NCBI GenBank assembly: GCA_017548445.1
Contig: JAFYZZ010000093.1
Coordinates: 36,441-100,440, forward strand
DNA length: 64,000 bases
Source of the DNA: Bacteroidales bacterium
GTDB lineage: Bacteria > Bacteroidota > Bacteroidia > Bacteroidales > UBA932
Direction: 5' to 3'
Made by a program: the position numbers and the translations under genes. The notes under the pieces are model-generated. The model did no database searches. It had not been told where the DNA came from and saw nothing but the letters and a program-made list of their open reading frames with translations. This document shows, piece by piece, positions 1 through 11,122 of the stretch (the stretch's first letter is position 1; each line of letters starts with the position of its first letter).

Positions 1-136
1 TGAAGGGATCGATGGTGAAAGAGAAGGTCTCGGTCGTCTCGATATCGGACCAGGCCCCGTCCTTGAAGTGCGCCAGGACCACGGTCCGGGTGCGGTAGGC
101 GTCAAAGCCCAGGGTATCCCAATCAATCTGTGCCAT
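1..136 (-). CDS. ilvE: Probable branched-chain amino-acid aminotransferase, N-terminal fragment
   Basis: Only the first 45 codons are in the window; the gene runs off the left edge. The protein begins MAQIDWDTLGFDAYRTRTVV and continues with a FKDGAWSDIET segment. This resembles the start of Bacteroidota class IV branched-chain aminotransferases (pattern: W..L.F...T, then a DG.W segment before the lysine domain). The enzyme transaminates the keto acids of Leu, Ile and Val. The gene lies directly behind the ilv-leu operon, but a TATATTCG box in the 28-base gap suggests it also has its own promoter. The identification rests on a short fragment plus context, so it is tentative; the PLP lysine is outside the window. 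Confidence 0.6.
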   Translation of the reverse strand, partial: MAQIDWDTLGFDAYRTRTVVLAHFKDGAWSDIETTETFSFTIDPF

Positions 137-164
137 ATTTGTTTGTTTTTGCGAATATACGAAT

Positions 165-1223
165 TTAAATGCGTGCGGCCACCCAATCGCCGACTTCCGA
201 GGTGGAATATGCCTTTCCCCCGGCAGCCAGGTCTTCGGTGACAATCTTGTTTTCTATGCTGTCCGCCACGGCTTTGCGTATGGCGGCGCCTTCTTCCATC
301 AGACCGAAGGCATACTCGAACATCATTGCCGCGGAAAGGATGGCCGCGAGCGGATTGGCGATGTTCTTGCCGGCCGCCTGGGGCCAGGAGCCGTGGATGG
401 GCTCGTACACGCCGGTCTTCTCGCCCACCGAGGCGGACGCCAGCAGGCCCATCGAGCCGGACACCACGCTGGCCTCGTCGGTAAGGATGTCGCCGAAGGT
501 GTTCTCCGTCACGATCACATCGAAGAACTTCGGGCCCGTGATGAGCTTCATAGCGGCGTTGTCCACGAACATATAGTCCGTCTGCACTTCCGGGAACTGC
601 GGGGCCATCTCCTGCGCCACCTGACGCCACAGACGGGACGACTCCAGCACGTTGGCCTTGTCCACCACGGTGAGGTGCCTGCGGCGCCGCATCGCGTAGT
701 TGAAGGCCTGGCGCAGGATGCGCTCGATCTCGTAGCGGTGGTAGATGTTGGTGTCGTAGGCGGTGTCTCCGCCGTCCAGCCGGCCCTTCTCGCCGAAGTA
801 CATTCCGCCGGTGAGCTCGCGGATGACCAGGAAGTCCGCCCCGTCCACCAGTTCCTCCTTCAGCGGAGACTGGTGCACCAGCGACTTGAAGGTCTCCACC
901 GGGCGCAGGTTGGCGTACAGGCCGAGCTGCTTGCGCATCGCCAGCAGACCCTGTTCCGGACGCACCTTCGCGGTGGGGTCGTTGTCGTATTTGGGATCGC
1001 CCACGGCGCCGAACAGCACCGCGTCGGCTTCCAGGCAGGTCTTGTAGGTCACTTCCGGGAAGGCGTCGCCGAAACGGTCGATGGCGCACGCGCCCGCGTA
1101 GGCGAAATGCCAGGACACCTCGTGTCCGAACTTCCGGCAGACGGCTTCCACGCTCTTGACCGCCTGGCAGATGACTTCGGGGCCGATGCCGTCCCCGGGC
1201 AAAAGGGCAATGTCGTATTTCAT
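165..1223 (-). CDS. leuB: 3-isopropylmalate dehydrogenase
   Basis: The 352-residue protein has normal family length. It oxidises and decarboxylates 3-isopropylmalate to 2-oxoisocaproate with NAD+, the third step committed to leucine, in the cytoplasm. Visible motifs are GDGIGPEV at the N-terminus, [10 protein letters not shown] in the substrate loop, [19 protein letters not shown] (metal-binding aspartates) and the SVG.....YEPIHGS nucleotide-binding segment. The start ATG overlaps the stop of the upstream LeuA-like gene by four bases (ATGA), which implies translational coupling. It is the last gene of the ilv-leu operon before the probable ilvE. Confidence 0.97.
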   Translation of the reverse strand: MKYDIALLPGDGIGPEVICQAVKSVEAVCRKFGHEVSWHFAYAGACAIDRFGDAFPEVTYKTCLEADAVLFGAVGDPKYDNDPTAKVRPEQGLLAMRKQLGLYANLRPVETFKSLVHQSPLKEELVDGADFLVIRELTGGMYFGEKGRLDGGDTAYDTNIYHRYEIERILRQAFNYAMRRRRHLTVVDKANVLESSRLWRQVAQEMAPQFPEVQTDYMFVDNAAMKLITGPKFFDVIVTENTFGDILTDEASVVSGSMGLLASASVGEKTGVYEPIHGSWPQAAGKNIANPLAAILSAAMMFEYAFGLMEEGAAIRKAVADSIENKIVTEDLAAGGKAYSTSEVGDWVAARI

Positions 1224-2767
1224 TTCAGATGATTTAGATCCATATTCTCAATGATGTTGAGCATCTTCACCGTGGCCTTGATGGCGGCTTCCGTCTGGTC
1301 GGAGTCGATGCCGCGGGTCTTGAACTCATAGTCGCCGTCCTTCCAGGAGATGGCCGCCGACACCAGGGCGTCGGTCTTGCCGCCCGGCGGGATGGTGACC
1401 TGGTAGTCCGTGAGGACGGGATGCTTCTTGCCGAGCTTGTCGTAGATGATCCAGAGCGCCTTCATAAAGGCGTCGTACTGGCCATCTCCGGGCGCTGCAG
1501 CCTCGTATTCCTGCCCGTGGATGCTCACCTTCACGATGGCCACCGGACGCATTCCGCGGGCCAGCTGGAGGGAGTAGTTCACGATGTGGATGTTGTCCTG
1601 GGTGGCGCTGTGCGCCGTCTTCAGGACGTCCGCGATGATGAACGGAAGGTCCTCCGCGGCCAGGGCCTGCTTCTTGTCGCCCAGCTCCACGACGCGCTGG
1701 GTGACCAGTTTCACCTGTTCGGGCGTGAGGCGGATGCCCAGCTTGTCCAGGTTCTTGACGATGTTGGCCTTGCCGCTCATCTTGCCCAGGGCGTAGCTGC
1801 GCTCCCGGCCGAAACGCTGCGGAAGCAGCGGATTGGCATAGAGGTCCGCCTTGTTGTCGCCGTCGGCGTGCACGCCGCTGCTCTGCGTGAAGACGTTCTC
1901 CCCCACCACCGGCTGGTTGTCCGGGATGCGGATGCCGGAGATGCTCTCCACGTACTTGCACACGTGCGTGAGGCGGCTTTCGTCGGCGCCCAGCGAGCAG
2001 TCCAGCTGATCGCGCAGGGCGGCCACGACACTCGCCACGGGGGCGTTGCCGCTGCGTTCGCCCAGGCCGTTCACGGTCGTATGCACGCCGGTCACGCCGG
2101 CACGCACGGCGGCCAGGGTGTTGGCCACGGCGAGCCCGTAGTCGTTGTGGGCGTGGAAGTCGAAGCGCATCATCGGGAAACGCGCCCGCATCCGGCCGAT
2201 ATAATCTTCCACCTGCCAGGGGTTGAGGACGCCCAGCGTGTCGGGCAGCATCACGCGCTTCACCGGATGGAACTGCAGGCGCTCCAGCAGCGAGAACACG
2301 TACTCCTGCGAATCCGCCATCCCGTTGGACCAGTCCTCCAGGTAGAGGTTCACCGCGAGACCGCGCACCCCGGCGTGGCCGATGATGCGGATGATATCCT
2401 CGGCGTGCTGCTCCGGCGTCTTCTTCAGCTGCTTCTCCAGATGGCGCAGGGACCCCTTGGCGAGGATATTCACCACCTTGCCGCCGGCGTCGGCGATCCA
2501 GTCCACCGACACGCCGTCGTCCACGAAGCCCAGGGCCTCCACGCGCTCCAGGCAGCCGGCTCCGGCCGCCCAGGCGCAGATGCGCCGGAAGGCCTCGGTC
2601 TCGCCCTTCGAAACGCGGGCGGAAGCCACCTCCACGCGGTCGACCTTCAGTTCCTCCAGCAGCAGCTGCGCGATCGCCAGCTTCTCGTTCGCATTGAACG
2701 AGACGCCGGCGGTCTGTTCGCCGTCGCGAAGCGTCGTATCCAGTATTTCTATCCTATGCTCTTGCAC
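1220..2767 (-). CDS. cimA: 2-isopropylmalate/citramalate synthase-family protein (second LeuA-like)
   Basis: The 515-residue protein belongs to the HMGL-like/LeuA family. It has an N-terminal TIM barrel with [15 protein letters not shown] and the metal-binding [23 protein letters not shown] further on, and a C-terminal LeuA-type dimer/allosteric domain (about residues 370-510). A canonical leuA sits four genes upstream in transcription order, so this is a divergent second copy. The most economical reading is (R)-citramalate synthase (pyruvate plus acetyl-CoA), which would feed LeuCDB to make 2-oxobutyrate for isoleucine; no threonine deaminase is seen in the window. The alternative is a second isopropylmalate synthase. 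It overlaps leuD by 14 bases. The family is certain; the substrate is inferred. Confidence 0.8.
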   Translation of the reverse strand: MQEHRIEILDTTLRDGEQTAGVSFNANEKLAIAQLLLEELKVDRVEVASARVSKGETEAFRRICAWAAGAGCLERVEALGFVDDGVSVDWIADAGGKVVNILAKGSLRHLEKQLKKTPEQHAEDIIRIIGHAGVRGLAVNLYLEDWSNGMADSQEYVFSLLERLQFHPVKRVMLPDTLGVLNPWQVEDYIGRMRARFPMMRFDFHAHNDYGLAVANTLAAVRAGVTGVHTTVNGLGERSGNAPVASVVAALRDQLDCSLGADESRLTHVCKYVESISGIRIPDNQPVVGENVFTQSSGVHADGDNKADLYANPLLPQRFGRERSYALGKMSGKANIVKNLDKLGIRLTPEQVKLVTQRVVELGDKKQALAAEDLPFIIADVLKTAHSATQDNIHIVNYSLQLARGMRPVAIVKVSIHGQEYEAAAPGDGQYDAFMKALWIIYDKLGKKHPVLTDYQVTIPPGGKTDALVSAAISWKDGDYEFKTRGIDSDQTEAAIKATVKMLNIIENMDLNHLK

Positions 2768-3350
2768 GTTCGAAAGCTTCTATTTTGTCTTTCTGCTCCA
2801 GCAGATAGTCGATGTCGTCCAGGGCGTGGGTCAGGCAGTACTTCTTGTAGGCGTTCAGTTCGAAGCGCTCGCTGCGGCCGGTGGCGAGGTTGGTCACCGT
2901 CTGCGCCGGCACGTCCACGCGCACCTTCGCCGCGGGGTCGGCCGCTATGCTCGCGAATAGCTCCTGCAGGAAGTCCTCCGACACCGTGACCGGCAGCACG
3001 AAGTTGTTGAGTTCGTTGTTCTTGTGGATGTCCGCGAAAAAACTGGAGATGACCACGCGGAAGCCCGCCCCGGCGATGGCCCAGGCGGCGTGCTCGCGGC
3101 TCGAGCCCGAACCGAAGTTCTTGCCGGCCACCAGGATGCAGCCGCCGTAGCGCGGGTCGTTCAGCACGAAACCGGGCTTGGGCGTGCCGTCCGCGGCGTA
3201 TCGCCAGTCGCGGAACAGGTTGTCGCCGAAGAACTTCTCGTCGCGCGTGGTGGCTTTCAGGAAGCGGGCCGGGATGATCTGGTCCGTGTCCACGTTCTCC
3301 AACGGGAGGGGCACGCAGGTGCTCTCGATGATGTCGAATCTCTGTTTCAT
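2754..3350 (-). CDS. leuD: 3-isopropylmalate dehydratase small subunit
   Basis: The 198-residue protein is the swivelling aconitase C-terminal-type subunit that pairs with LeuC to isomerise 2- to 3-isopropylmalate. Typical features are the N-terminal [13 protein letters not shown] segment, the [20 protein letters not shown] loop and the [13 protein letters not shown] region. Its length is normal. Its start overlaps the leuC stop by four bases (3347-3350), and its end overlaps the LeuA-like gene, so LeuC, LeuD and the synthase are likely translated together. If the neighbouring gene is a citramalate synthase, this isomerase could also act on citramalate, as LeuCD is known to do in other organisms. 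Confidence 0.96.
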   Translation of the reverse strand: MKQRFDIIESTCVPLPLENVDTDQIIPARFLKATTRDEKFFGDNLFRDWRYAADGTPKPGFVLNDPRYGGCILVAGKNFGSGSSREHAAWAIAGAGFRVVISSFFADIHKNNELNNFVLPVTVSEDFLQELFASIAADPAAKVRVDVPAQTVTNLATGRSERFELNAYKKYCLTHALDDIDYLLEQKDKIEAFERARA

Positions 3351-4714
3351 AGCAGTGTCCTCGGATCGGTTACAACACCCGTCACCGCTGCGGCCGCCGC
3401 GGTGAGCGGACTGGCGAGCAGCGTACGGGAACCCGGGCCCTGACGGCCCTCGAAATTGCGGTTGCTGGTGCTGACGGCGTACTTCCCGGCGGGAATCTTG
3501 TCTTCGTTCATCGCCAGGCAGGCCGAGCAGCCCGGCTGGCGGACTTCGAAGCCCGCTTCGGCGAGGACCTTATCCAGGCCCTCCGCCTCCACCTGGCGCT
3601 TCACCGCCCAGGACCCGGGCACCAGCCAGGCCGTTACGCCGGGGGCTTTCCGGCGGCCCTTCACCAGCGAGGCGAAGGCACGGAAGTCCTCGATGCGGCC
3701 GTTGGTACAGGCCCCCAGGAACACATAGTCCACGGGATGTCCCAACAGTTTCTGACCTGCGGCAAATCCCATATAATCAAGTGCTTTCTTAGCGGCATCT
3801 GCAGGAATGCTTCCGTCCACCGGCATCCCCATCCCGGGGTTGGTGCCGTAGGTGATCATCGGGGCTATGTCCGCCGCGTCGAAGACCACTTCCCGGTCGA
3901 AAACGGCGTCCTCGCCGCTGGGGAGCGTCTTCCAATAGGCGACCGCCTTGTCCCAGTCGGCGCCCTTCGGGGCATACTCGCGACCTTTCAGGTAAGCGAA
4001 GGTCGTCTCGTCCGGAGCCACCAGGCCGCCGCGGGCGCCCATCTCGATGGACAGGTTGCACAGCGTCAGCCGGCCCTCCATCGACAGGGAGCGCACGGCA
4101 CTGCCGCGGTATTCGACAAAATAGCCGGTGGCGCCGCTCGTGGTGAGCTTGCTCATCAGGTAGAGGGCCAGGTCCTTGGCGGTCACGCCCTTCCCCAGCT
4201 TTCCCTCCACGCGGATGCTCATCGTCTTCGGCTTCTGCTGCAGGATGCACTGTGAAGCCAGCACCATCTCCACCTCGGACGTCCCGATGCCGAAGGCGAC
4301 GGCACCCACCGCGCCGTGCGTGGAGGTGTGCGAGTCGCCGCAGACGATGGTCGTCCCGGGCAGCGAGAGGCCCTTCTCGGGCCCCACCACGTGGATGATC
4401 CCGTTGTCCGGGCTCATCATCCCGTAATGCGTCAGGCCGAACTCGGCGGCGTTGCGCGCCAGCGCGTCCACCTGGGCCTTGGACACGGGGTCCGCGATGG
4501 GCTTGTCCTGGTCGCGGGTGGGCGTATTGTGGTCCGGCATACAGAAGATGCGTTCCGGGCGCAGGCACCTGATGCCTCGTGCGCGCAAGCCGTCGAAGGC
4601 CTGCGGGCTCGTGACCTCGTGGCAGTAAAGCCGGTCGATGTAGAGCTGCGTGGGGCCGTCCTCGATGAGCGAGACCACGTGCGCGTCCCATATTTTGTCG
4701 AACAGCGTATTCAT
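3347..4714 (-). CDS. leuC: 3-isopropylmalate dehydratase large subunit
   Basis: The 455-residue protein is the [4Fe-4S] catalytic subunit. It begins [14 protein letters not shown], shows [24 protein letters not shown] and the cluster cysteines in [12 protein letters not shown] and [11 protein letters not shown], and ends with [12 protein letters not shown]. The frame is open far upstream, but that part is antisense-like low-complexity sequence overlapping leuA. The start at 4714 gives the conserved N-terminus and a TGATG junction with the leuA stop. It forms a heterodimer with the product of the next gene, leuD. Confidence 0.96.
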   Translation of the reverse strand: MNTLFDKIWDAHVVSLIEDGPTQLYIDRLYCHEVTSPQAFDGLRARGIRCLRPERIFCMPDHNTPTRDQDKPIADPVSKAQVDALARNAAEFGLTHYGMMSPDNGIIHVVGPEKGLSLPGTTIVCGDSHTSTHGAVGAVAFGIGTSEVEMVLASQCILQQKPKTMSIRVEGKLGKGVTAKDLALYLMSKLTTSGATGYFVEYRGSAVRSLSMEGRLTLCNLSIEMGARGGLVAPDETTFAYLKGREYAPKGADWDKAVAYWKTLPSGEDAVFDREVVFDAADIAPMITYGTNPGMGMPVDGSIPADAAKKALDYMGFAAGQKLLGHPVDYVFLGACTNGRIEDFRAFASLVKGRRKAPGVTAWLVPGSWAVKRQVEAEGLDKVLAEAGFEVRQPGCSACLAMNEDKIPAGKYAVSTSNRNFEGRQGPGSRTLLASPLTAAAAAVTGVVTDPRTLL

Positions 4715-6213
4715 CAGTTCTTGAATTTGTTGATACAGTCGATGTAGGCCTCGACGGAACCCGTCACGATGTCGGTGTTGGCGCCGAAACCGTAATACAC
4801 GTGCCCGTCGTGTTCGACCTGCATATGCACCTTCGCCACGTCGTCGGAGCCCTTGGTGATGTTCTGGATGGTGAATTCCTTGATCACCATCTGGCGCTTG
4901 ACGATGGTCTTGAGGGCGTTGATGGCTGCGTCCACGGGGCCGTTGCCGTGCGCGGCGCCCTCGAACTTCTCGCCGGCGATGTCCAGGCCGATGCTGGCGA
5001 CGGGCTTCAGGCCCTTGCCGCTCGTGACCTGGAGATAGTCCAGTTTGACGTGGGCCACCTCGGCGCGCTCGGCGCCCGCAAGCACCAGCAGGTCGTCGTC
5101 GTTCACCTGCTTCTTCTTGTCCGCGAGCTTGAGGAACTCCTGGTAGAAGGCGTCCAGCTTCTCGTCGGACATCTTGATGCCGAGGGTCTCGAGCCGGAAG
5201 CGCAGGGCCGCGTGGCCGCTGCGGGCCGTCAGGACGATATTGTTGTCGTCCAGGCCGATGTCCTTGGGGTCGATGATCTCGTAGGTGCTGACCTCCTTCA
5301 GCACGCCGTCCTGGTGGATGCCGGACGAGTGCGCGAAGGCGTTGCGCCCCACAATGGCCTTGTTGGCCTGCACGGGCATATTCATCAGGCTCGACACCAT
5401 CCGGCTCACCGGATAGATGCGCGTGGTGTTGATGTTGGTCGTGAGGGGGATGTCGGAGTGGCTCCGCAGGATCATCGCGATCTCCTCGAGCGCGGTGTTG
5501 CCCGCACGCTCCCCTACGCCGTTCACCGTGACTTCGCACTGACGGGCGCCGGCGAGCAGGCCGGCCATCGTGTTGGCCGTGGCCATCCCGAGGTCGTTGT
5601 GGCAGTGGGTGGAGATGACGGCGTTCTCGATGCCGTCCACGTGCTCCACCAGGTAGCGGATCTTGGCGCCGTACTCCGCCGGCAGGCAGTAGCCCGTCGT
5701 GTCGGGGATGTTCACCACCGTGGCGCCGGCCTTGATCACGGCCTCCACCACCCGGGCCAGGTACTCGTTGTCGGTGCGGCCGGCGTCCTCGGCGTAGAAT
5801 TCCACGTCGTCGACGAACTGCCGGGCGTACTTCACGGCGCGCACGGCCCGCTCCAGGATCTCCTCCCGCGTGGAGTTGAACTTGTAGCGGATATGCGAGT
5901 CGGACGTGCCGATGCCCGTATGGATGCGCTTGTGCTTGGCATATTTGAGCGCCTCCACGGCCACGTCGATGTCCTTCTGCACCGCGCGGCTCAGCGCACA
6001 CACGGTGGGCCAGGTCACGGCCTTGGAGATCTCCACGACCGAGTTGAAGTCGCCGGGACTCGAGACCGGGAAACCGGCCTCGATCACGTCCACGCCGAGC
6101 TCCTCCAGCGCCTTCGCCACCTGGATCTTCTCCACGGTGTTGAGCTGGCAGCCGGGAACCTGTTCGCCGTCGCGCAGGGTGGTGTCGAATATGTAGATCC
6201 TGTTGCTGTCCAT
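4714..6213 (-). CDS. leuA: 2-isopropylmalate synthase
   Basis: The 499-residue protein condenses 2-oxoisovalerate with acetyl-CoA, the first committed step of leucine synthesis. Motifs are [32 protein letters not shown] (metal ligands), [10 protein letters not shown] and [15 protein letters not shown]. The C-terminal LeuA allosteric domain occupies about residues 370-499 and is the usual site of leucine feedback inhibition. It sits between ilvC (1-base gap, 6214) and leuC (1-base overlap). Compared with the second LeuA-like gene it keeps the PGCQL signature of authentic isopropylmalate synthases. Confidence 0.96.
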   Translation of the reverse strand: MDSNRIYIFDTTLRDGEQVPGCQLNTVEKIQVAKALEELGVDVIEAGFPVSSPGDFNSVVEISKAVTWPTVCALSRAVQKDIDVAVEALKYAKHKRIHTGIGTSDSHIRYKFNSTREEILERAVRAVKYARQFVDDVEFYAEDAGRTDNEYLARVVEAVIKAGATVVNIPDTTGYCLPAEYGAKIRYLVEHVDGIENAVISTHCHNDLGMATANTMAGLLAGARQCEVTVNGVGERAGNTALEEIAMILRSHSDIPLTTNINTTRIYPVSRMVSSLMNMPVQANKAIVGRNAFAHSSGIHQDGVLKEVSTYEIIDPKDIGLDDNNIVLTARSGHAALRFRLETLGIKMSDEKLDAFYQEFLKLADKKKQVNDDDLLVLAGAERAEVAHVKLDYLQVTSGKGLKPVASIGLDIAGEKFEGAAHGNGPVDAAINALKTIVKRQMVIKEFTIQNITKGSDDVAKVHMQVEHDGHVYYGFGANTDIVTGSVEAYIDCINKFKN

Positions 6214-6214
6214 A

Positions 6215-7258
6215 CTATTTGTTCTCGGGACGCAGCTCGCGGACGGCGGCGCCGGTGCGCCAGAGCTCGCTCTCGCGCAGCGCCTTCAGTTCCTTCTCCA
6301 GCCCCTCGCGGTAGTCCGGCTTGGAGTTGGAGTCGATGGAACGCTGGGCCTCGTTGCCGCAGGCCACCTCGTTATACAGTTTCTCGAACACGGGCTTGGT
6401 AGCGTCGTGGAAGGGACCCATCCAGTCCAGCGCGCCGCGCTGGGCGGTGGTGGAACAGTTGGCGTACATCCAGTCCATACCCTTCTCGGCGAAGAGCGGC
6501 ATCAGCGACTGCGTGAGCTCCTCGACGGTCTCGTTGAAGGCCTCGGAAGGGCTGTGGCCGTGCTCGCGAAGCACTTCGTACTGGGCCGACAGGATGCCCT
6601 GGATGGCGCCCATCAGGGTGCCGCGCTCGCCGGTGAGGTCGGAATAGACCTCGCGCTTGAAATCGGTCTCGAAGAGGTAGCCCGAGCCGATGGCGATACC
6701 GAGGGCGAGGGTGCGCTCGAGGGCGCGGCCGGTGGCGTCCTGGTACACGGCGAACGAGGAGTTGATGCCGCGGCCCTGCAGGAAAAGACGGCGCACGGAG
6801 GTGCCGGAGCCCTTCGGGGCAACCATAATCACGTCCACGTCCTTCGGCGGGACGATGCCGGTGCGGTCGCTGAAGGTGATGCCGAATCCGTGCGAGAAAT
6901 ACAGGGCCTTGCCGGCGGTCAGATGCTTCTTCACCACGGGCCACTGCTCGATCTGCGCCGCGTCGGAAAGCAGGTATTCGATCACGGTCGCCTTCTCGCA
7001 GGCCTCCTCGATGCTGAAGAGGGTCTTGCCGGGCACCCAGCCGTCGCCGACGGCCTTCTCGAAGGTCTTGCCGGCGCGCTGGCCGACGATGACGTTGATG
7101 CCGTTGTCCTTGAGGTTGAGGGCCTGTCCGGGGCCCTGGATTCCGTAGCCGATGATGGCGACGACCTCGTCCTTGAGGACCTCGCGCGCCTTTTCAACGG
7201 TAAACTCATCGCGGGTGACCACATTCTCGACCACGCCGCCGAAATTCATCTTTGCCAT
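6215..7258 (-). CDS. ilvC: Ketol-acid reductoisomerase
   Basis: The 347-residue protein is a class I (short) KARI. It isomerises and reduces acetolactate or acetohydroxybutyrate with NADPH and Mg2+. The Rossmann fingerprint [17 protein letters not shown] is near residue 36, followed by [13 protein letters not shown] and the knotted C-terminal domain with [16 protein letters not shown] and the [13 protein letters not shown] segment. The order ilvB-ilvN-ilvC-leuA links the common Ile/Val steps to the leucine branch. It starts 11 bases after ilvN. Confidence 0.97.
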   Translation of the reverse strand: MAKMNFGGVVENVVTRDEFTVEKAREVLKDEVVAIIGYGIQGPGQALNLKDNGINVIVGQRAGKTFEKAVGDGWVPGKTLFSIEEACEKATVIEYLLSDAAQIEQWPVVKKHLTAGKALYFSHGFGITFSDRTGIVPPKDVDVIMVAPKGSGTSVRRLFLQGRGINSSFAVYQDATGRALERTLALGIAIGSGYLFETDFKREVYSDLTGERGTLMGAIQGILSAQYEVLREHGHSPSEAFNETVEELTQSLMPLFAEKGMDWMYANCSTTAQRGALDWMGPFHDATKPVFEKLYNEVACGNEAQRSIDSNSKPDYREGLEKELKALRESELWRTGAAVRELRPENK

Positions 7259-7269
7259 ACGTTTGTATT

Positions 7270-7578
7270 TTATTGGTTTCTTTGTTTCAAGTAATCTTCG
7301 AGGATGCCGTGTTCGGCGGAACTGGTGATATGGTCCGGAAAACAGAAGGCCTTGACCACCTCCACCTCCTTCTCGATGAAGCCCACCACCTGCTGCGCGG
7401 CGCGCTCGGTGGTGATGGCCCGGAACGTGAAGTGGTGGATGCCCGGGAATTCCGACGGGAACACCGTCAGGCTCTCGATGTTGATGCCGCGGCGGGTGAA
7501 GATGTTCGAGATCGAACTCAACAGACCCACCTGGTTCTCGGAGTACACCGAGATGATATACATACTGCTATTCTCCAT
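7270..7578 (-). CDS. ilvN: Acetolactate synthase small (regulatory) subunit, ACT-only short form
   Basis: The 102-residue protein starts with an ACT domain (YIISVYSENQVGLLSSISNIF, then RGINIESLTVFPSE) that normally binds valine and activates the catalytic subunit. After about residue 80 it ends DYLKQRNQ followed by a stop. The usual C-terminal domain of about 80-90 residues found in the 160-190-residue IlvH/IlvN type is absent, so it resembles the short enterobacterial IlvN form. There is no sign of the missing domain in the 11 bases before ilvC, so this is a true short form, not a frameshift. It overlaps ilvB by 11 bases. Confidence 0.93.
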   Translation of the reverse strand: MENSSMYIISVYSENQVGLLSSISNIFTRRGINIESLTVFPSEFPGIHHFTFRAITTERAAQQVVGFIEKEVEVVKAFCFPDHITSSAEHGILEDYLKQRNQ

Positions 7579-9286
7579 CGCGGTACCATTCGTCTTTGTT
7601 CAACAGGATCTCGTCCAGCCGGCGTCCGCCGGGGACCATCGGATAGACCATCCCCTTCTCGCACACGTGTGCGTCGAGGATGTACGCCTCTTCTGCGTCC
7701 AGCATCTCGCGCACCGCATCTTCCAGGCCGGCGCGGTCCTCCACCATCCGGTAGCGGATGCCGTAGGCCTTCGCGATGAGGGAATAGTCGGGATTGAGCA
7801 GACGCGTCTGCGAGTAGCGCTCGCCGTAGAAAAGTTCCTGCCACTGGCGGACGTTGCCCAGCCAGTTGTTGTTGAGCAGGACCACCTTGACCGCCGTCTT
7901 CTCCTGCATAATGGTGCCGAGTTCCTGGATGGTCATCTGGATGCCGCCGTCGCCCACGAACAGGACGACCTGGCGGTCCGGCGCGCCCACCTTGGCGCCG
8001 ATGGCGGCAGGCAGGCCGAAACCCATCGTGCCCAGGCCGCCGGAACTGATGAAACTGCGCGTCTGCGCGAAGCGCGAATAACGGGCGCCCATCAGCTGGT
8101 TCTGGCCCACGTCGGTGACGATGATGGCCTGGCGGCCGGACAGTTCCGCCACCTTCGACACCACCTCGCCCATATTCACCGGGCCTTCCGCAGGCGCCGT
8201 TTCGGGAGCGGCCACGCGGGCGGCCTCCACGGCATCGTAGCGGCGCGCGGACGCAGCCCACTCGTCGTGGAAGGAGAAGCGGATGCGTTCCGTCAGGCGC
8301 TCCAGCACCTCGGCGGCATCGCCCAGGATCCCCACCTCGGCGGGGATGATCTTGCCGATCTCGGTACGGTCCACGTCGATGTGGATGACCTTCGCGTTCG
8401 GGGCGTACTTGGACGGATTGCCCGTCACGCGGTCGCTGAAACGCATTCCGATTGCGATCAGCACGTCGCACTTCTGCGTCATCATATTGGAGGCGATGTT
8501 GCCGTGCATTCCGGCCATACCCACGTAATACGGGAAGTCGGAAGGCAGGGCGCTCAGGCCCAGCATCGTGGAAGCCGCAGGGATGCCACCCTTCTTCAGG
8601 AAGGCTTTCAGCTGCTCCTCGGCGTGGGCGAGCACCACCCCCTGTCCGTACACCACGAAGGGGCGTTCCGCCTCGTCGATCAGCTGCGCCGCCTGCTCGA
8701 TCGCCGCCTCGTCGGCGGGCGCCGGAAGGGCGTAGCTGCGGATGTGCGTGCATTTCTCGTATTCGAACCAGCCCACGCCCACCTGGGCGTCGCGGGTAAA
8801 GTCCAGCACCACGGGGCCGGGACGGCCCGTGGAAGCGATATGGAAGGCCTTGGCCACGGCCGTCGCCACCTCTTCGGGACGGCGGATCTGGTAGGTCCAC
8901 TTGTCGATCGGGCCGGTCATACCCACCACGTCGGTCTCCTGGAAAGCGTCGGTGCCCAGCAGCGCGTTGCCCACCTGGCCCGTGATCACGATCACCGGGG
9001 TGGAGTCCACCATCGCGTCGGCCACGCCGGTGATGACGTTGGTGGCGCCCGGACCGGACGTGACGATCACCACGCCGGGACGGCCGGTCGCGCGCGCGTA
9101 GCCTTGCGCCGCGTGTATGGCGCCCTGCTCGTGGCGGACCAGGATGTGCCGCAGGCGGTCCTGGTAGCCGTATAGTTTGTCATAGACGGTGATGATCTGG
9201 CCGCCCGGATAGCCGAAGACGGTGTCCACCCCTTCGGCGATGAGCGATTCCAGCAGTATTTCTGCTCCTGTAAGTCTCTGTCCCAT
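7568..9286 (-). CDS. ilvB: Acetolactate synthase large (catalytic) subunit
   Basis: The 572-residue ThDP-dependent enzyme makes 2-acetolactate from pyruvate, or acetohydroxybutyrate from pyruvate plus 2-oxobutyrate. The N-terminal domain has VFGYPGGQIITVYDKL with downstream HEQGAIHAAQGYARATG (catalytic glutamate loop). The central FAD/DHS-like domain follows. The C-terminal ThDP motif is GDGGIQMTIQELGT ending in LLNNNWLG. Its length is normal. It is coupled to ilvN by an 11-base overlap and follows ilvD after a 6-base gap. Confidence 0.97.
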   Translation of the reverse strand: MGQRLTGAEILLESLIAEGVDTVFGYPGGQIITVYDKLYGYQDRLRHILVRHEQGAIHAAQGYARATGRPGVVIVTSGPGATNVITGVADAMVDSTPVIVITGQVGNALLGTDAFQETDVVGMTGPIDKWTYQIRRPEEVATAVAKAFHIASTGRPGPVVLDFTRDAQVGVGWFEYEKCTHIRSYALPAPADEAAIEQAAQLIDEAERPFVVYGQGVVLAHAEEQLKAFLKKGGIPAASTMLGLSALPSDFPYYVGMAGMHGNIASNMMTQKCDVLIAIGMRFSDRVTGNPSKYAPNAKVIHIDVDRTEIGKIIPAEVGILGDAAEVLERLTERIRFSFHDEWAASARRYDAVEAARVAAPETAPAEGPVNMGEVVSKVAELSGRQAIIVTDVGQNQLMGARYSRFAQTRSFISSGGLGTMGFGLPAAIGAKVGAPDRQVVLFVGDGGIQMTIQELGTIMQEKTAVKVVLLNNNWLGNVRQWQELFYGERYSQTRLLNPDYSLIAKAYGIRYRMVEDRAGLEDAVREMLDAEEAYILDAHVCEKGMVYPMVPGGRRLDEILLNKDEWYRDGE

Positions 9287-9292
9287 AGGCGG

Positions 9293-11122
9293 CTAGTCTT
9301 CTATTATACGGATGGCGCCCTTGTCGGCGCTGCTGACCATCGCGGCGTATGCCTTGAGGCTCCTGGACACCTCGCGCTGCCTGAAGGGCGGCGTAAAGGC
9401 CTTCCTGCCCCGGGCCTCCTCGGCGCGGCGGCGCTCCGCGAGTTCTTCCGCGGACAGCCGGACGTCGATGCGTCGGGACGGGATGTCGATGGCGATGATA
9501 TCCCCGTCGCGGACCAGGGCGATCTCGCCGCCGGAAGCCGCTTCGGGCGAAATGTGACCGATGCTCAGACCGGAGGTGCCCCCGCTGAAACGGCCGTCCG
9601 TCAGCAGCGCGCACTCCTTGCCCAGGTGCATCGACTTGATGTACGAAGTCGGATACAGCATCTCCTGCATCCCGGGGCCGCCCTTGGGGCCCTCGTAGGT
9701 GATGACCACCACGTCGCCGCTGCCCACCTTGCCGCCGAGGATGCCCTCGCAGGCGGCTTCCTGGGAGTCGAACACGCGGGCCGGACCCTCGAAGCGGAAG
9801 ATGCTCTCGTCCACGCCGGCAGTCTTGACGATGCAGCCGTCGCGGGCGATGTTGCCGAAGAGCACGGCCAGGCCGCCGTCGCGGCTGTAGGCGTGGGCGA
9901 CGTCGCGGATGCATCCGCCGGCACGGTCCGTGTCGTAGCCGTCATAGTAGTTCTCCTGCGAGGCCAGGACGTTGTTGAAACGCCCGCAGGGCGCCACGAG
10001 GAAGGTCCGGCGCGCCTCTTCCGTACAGTTCGGGGAGAGGATGCACCAGCGGTCGATCTCTTGGGCGAGCGTCAGGCCGTCCACGCGCCGCAGCGAGGTA
10101 TCCACCAGGCCCGCGGCGGCCAGCTCCGCCATAATGGCGACGATGCCGCCCGCACGGCCCACGTCCTGGACGTGGTACTTCGCCGTGTTCGGGGCCACCT
10201 TGCAGATGCAGGGAACCTTGCGGGAGAGCATATCGATGTCGGCCATCCTGAAGTCGGCGCCGGCTTCGGCGGCCACGGCCAGCAGGTGCAGTACCGTGTT
10301 GGTGGAACCGCCCATCGCGATGTCCAGCGTCATCGCGTTCAGGAAAGCCTCGCGGGAGGCGATGCTGCGCGGCAGCACCGACTCATCCCCGTCGCGATAG
10401 TATCTGTAAGCATTCTCCACGACCTGGCGCGCCGCCTTGCGGAGGAGTTCCGCGCGCAGCGCGTGCGTAGCGAGAATGGTCCCGTTGCCGGGCAAGGCCA
10501 GGCCGATGGCTTCGGTCAGGCAGTTCATCGAATTGGCGGTGAACATACCCGAACAGCAGCCGCAGCCCGGACAGGCGGCGGATTCGATGCGGGCCACGTC
10601 GGCGTCGCTCACCGACGGGTCGGCGGACTTGACCATCGCGTCGATCAGGTCCAGTTTGTCCGGACCCAGCACGCCGGCCTCCATCGGGCCGCCGGACACG
10701 AAGACCGTGGGGATGTTGAGCCGCATCGCGGCGATCATCATCCCGGGGGTGATCTTGTCACAGTTGCTGATGCACACCAGGGCGTCGGCCTTGTGCGCGT
10801 TCACCATATATTCTACGCTGTCGGCGATGATGTCGCGGGAAGGAAGCGAATAGAGCATACCGTCGTGGCCCATCGCGATGCCGTCGTCCACGGCGATCGT
10901 GTTGAACTCTGCGGCGAAGCAGCCCAGCTTCTCGATTTCGGCCTTGACGATCTGGCCCGCCTCGTGGAGGTGGGTGTGCCCGGGCACGAACTGGGTGAAG
11001 GAATTGGCGATGGCGATCACGGGCTTTCCGAACTGTTCCCGTTTCATCCCGTTCGCCATCCAAAGCGCACGGGCCCCGGCCATCCTGCGGCCTTCAAAGG
11101 TTACACTACTACGATAATCCAT
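9293..11122 (-). CDS. ilvD: Dihydroxy-acid dehydratase
   Basis: The 609-residue protein is the Fe-S dehydratase that converts dihydroxyisovalerate or dihydroxymethylvalerate to the keto acids. It begins [20 protein letters not shown]. It has the cluster-binding [42 protein letters not shown] and the C-terminal [16 protein letters not shown]. The frame is open much further upstream, but that is antisense to thrA; the conserved N-terminus fixes the start at 11122. It is the first gene of the ilv-leu operon. Its leader ends CCGGTTAGTT directly against the ATG, a motif shared with thrA, purU and gdhA. Confidence 0.97.
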   Translation of the reverse strand: MDYRSSVTFEGRRMAGARALWMANGMKREQFGKPVIAIANSFTQFVPGHTHLHEAGQIVKAEIEKLGCFAAEFNTIAVDDGIAMGHDGMLYSLPSRDIIADSVEYMVNAHKADALVCISNCDKITPGMMIAAMRLNIPTVFVSGGPMEAGVLGPDKLDLIDAMVKSADPSVSDADVARIESAACPGCGCCSGMFTANSMNCLTEAIGLALPGNGTILATHALRAELLRKAARQVVENAYRYYRDGDESVLPRSIASREAFLNAMTLDIAMGGSTNTVLHLLAVAAEAGADFRMADIDMLSRKVPCICKVAPNTAKYHVQDVGRAGGIVAIMAELAAAGLVDTSLRRVDGLTLAQEIDRWCILSPNCTEEARRTFLVAPCGRFNNVLASQENYYDGYDTDRAGGCIRDVAHAYSRDGGLAVLFGNIARDGCIVKTAGVDESIFRFEGPARVFDSQEAACEGILGGKVGSGDVVVITYEGPKGGPGMQEMLYPTSYIKSMHLGKECALLTDGRFSGGTSGLSIGHISPEAASGGEIALVRDGDIIAIDIPSRRIDVRLSAEELAERRRAEEARGRKAFTPPFRQREVSRSLKAYAAMVSSADKGAIRIIED

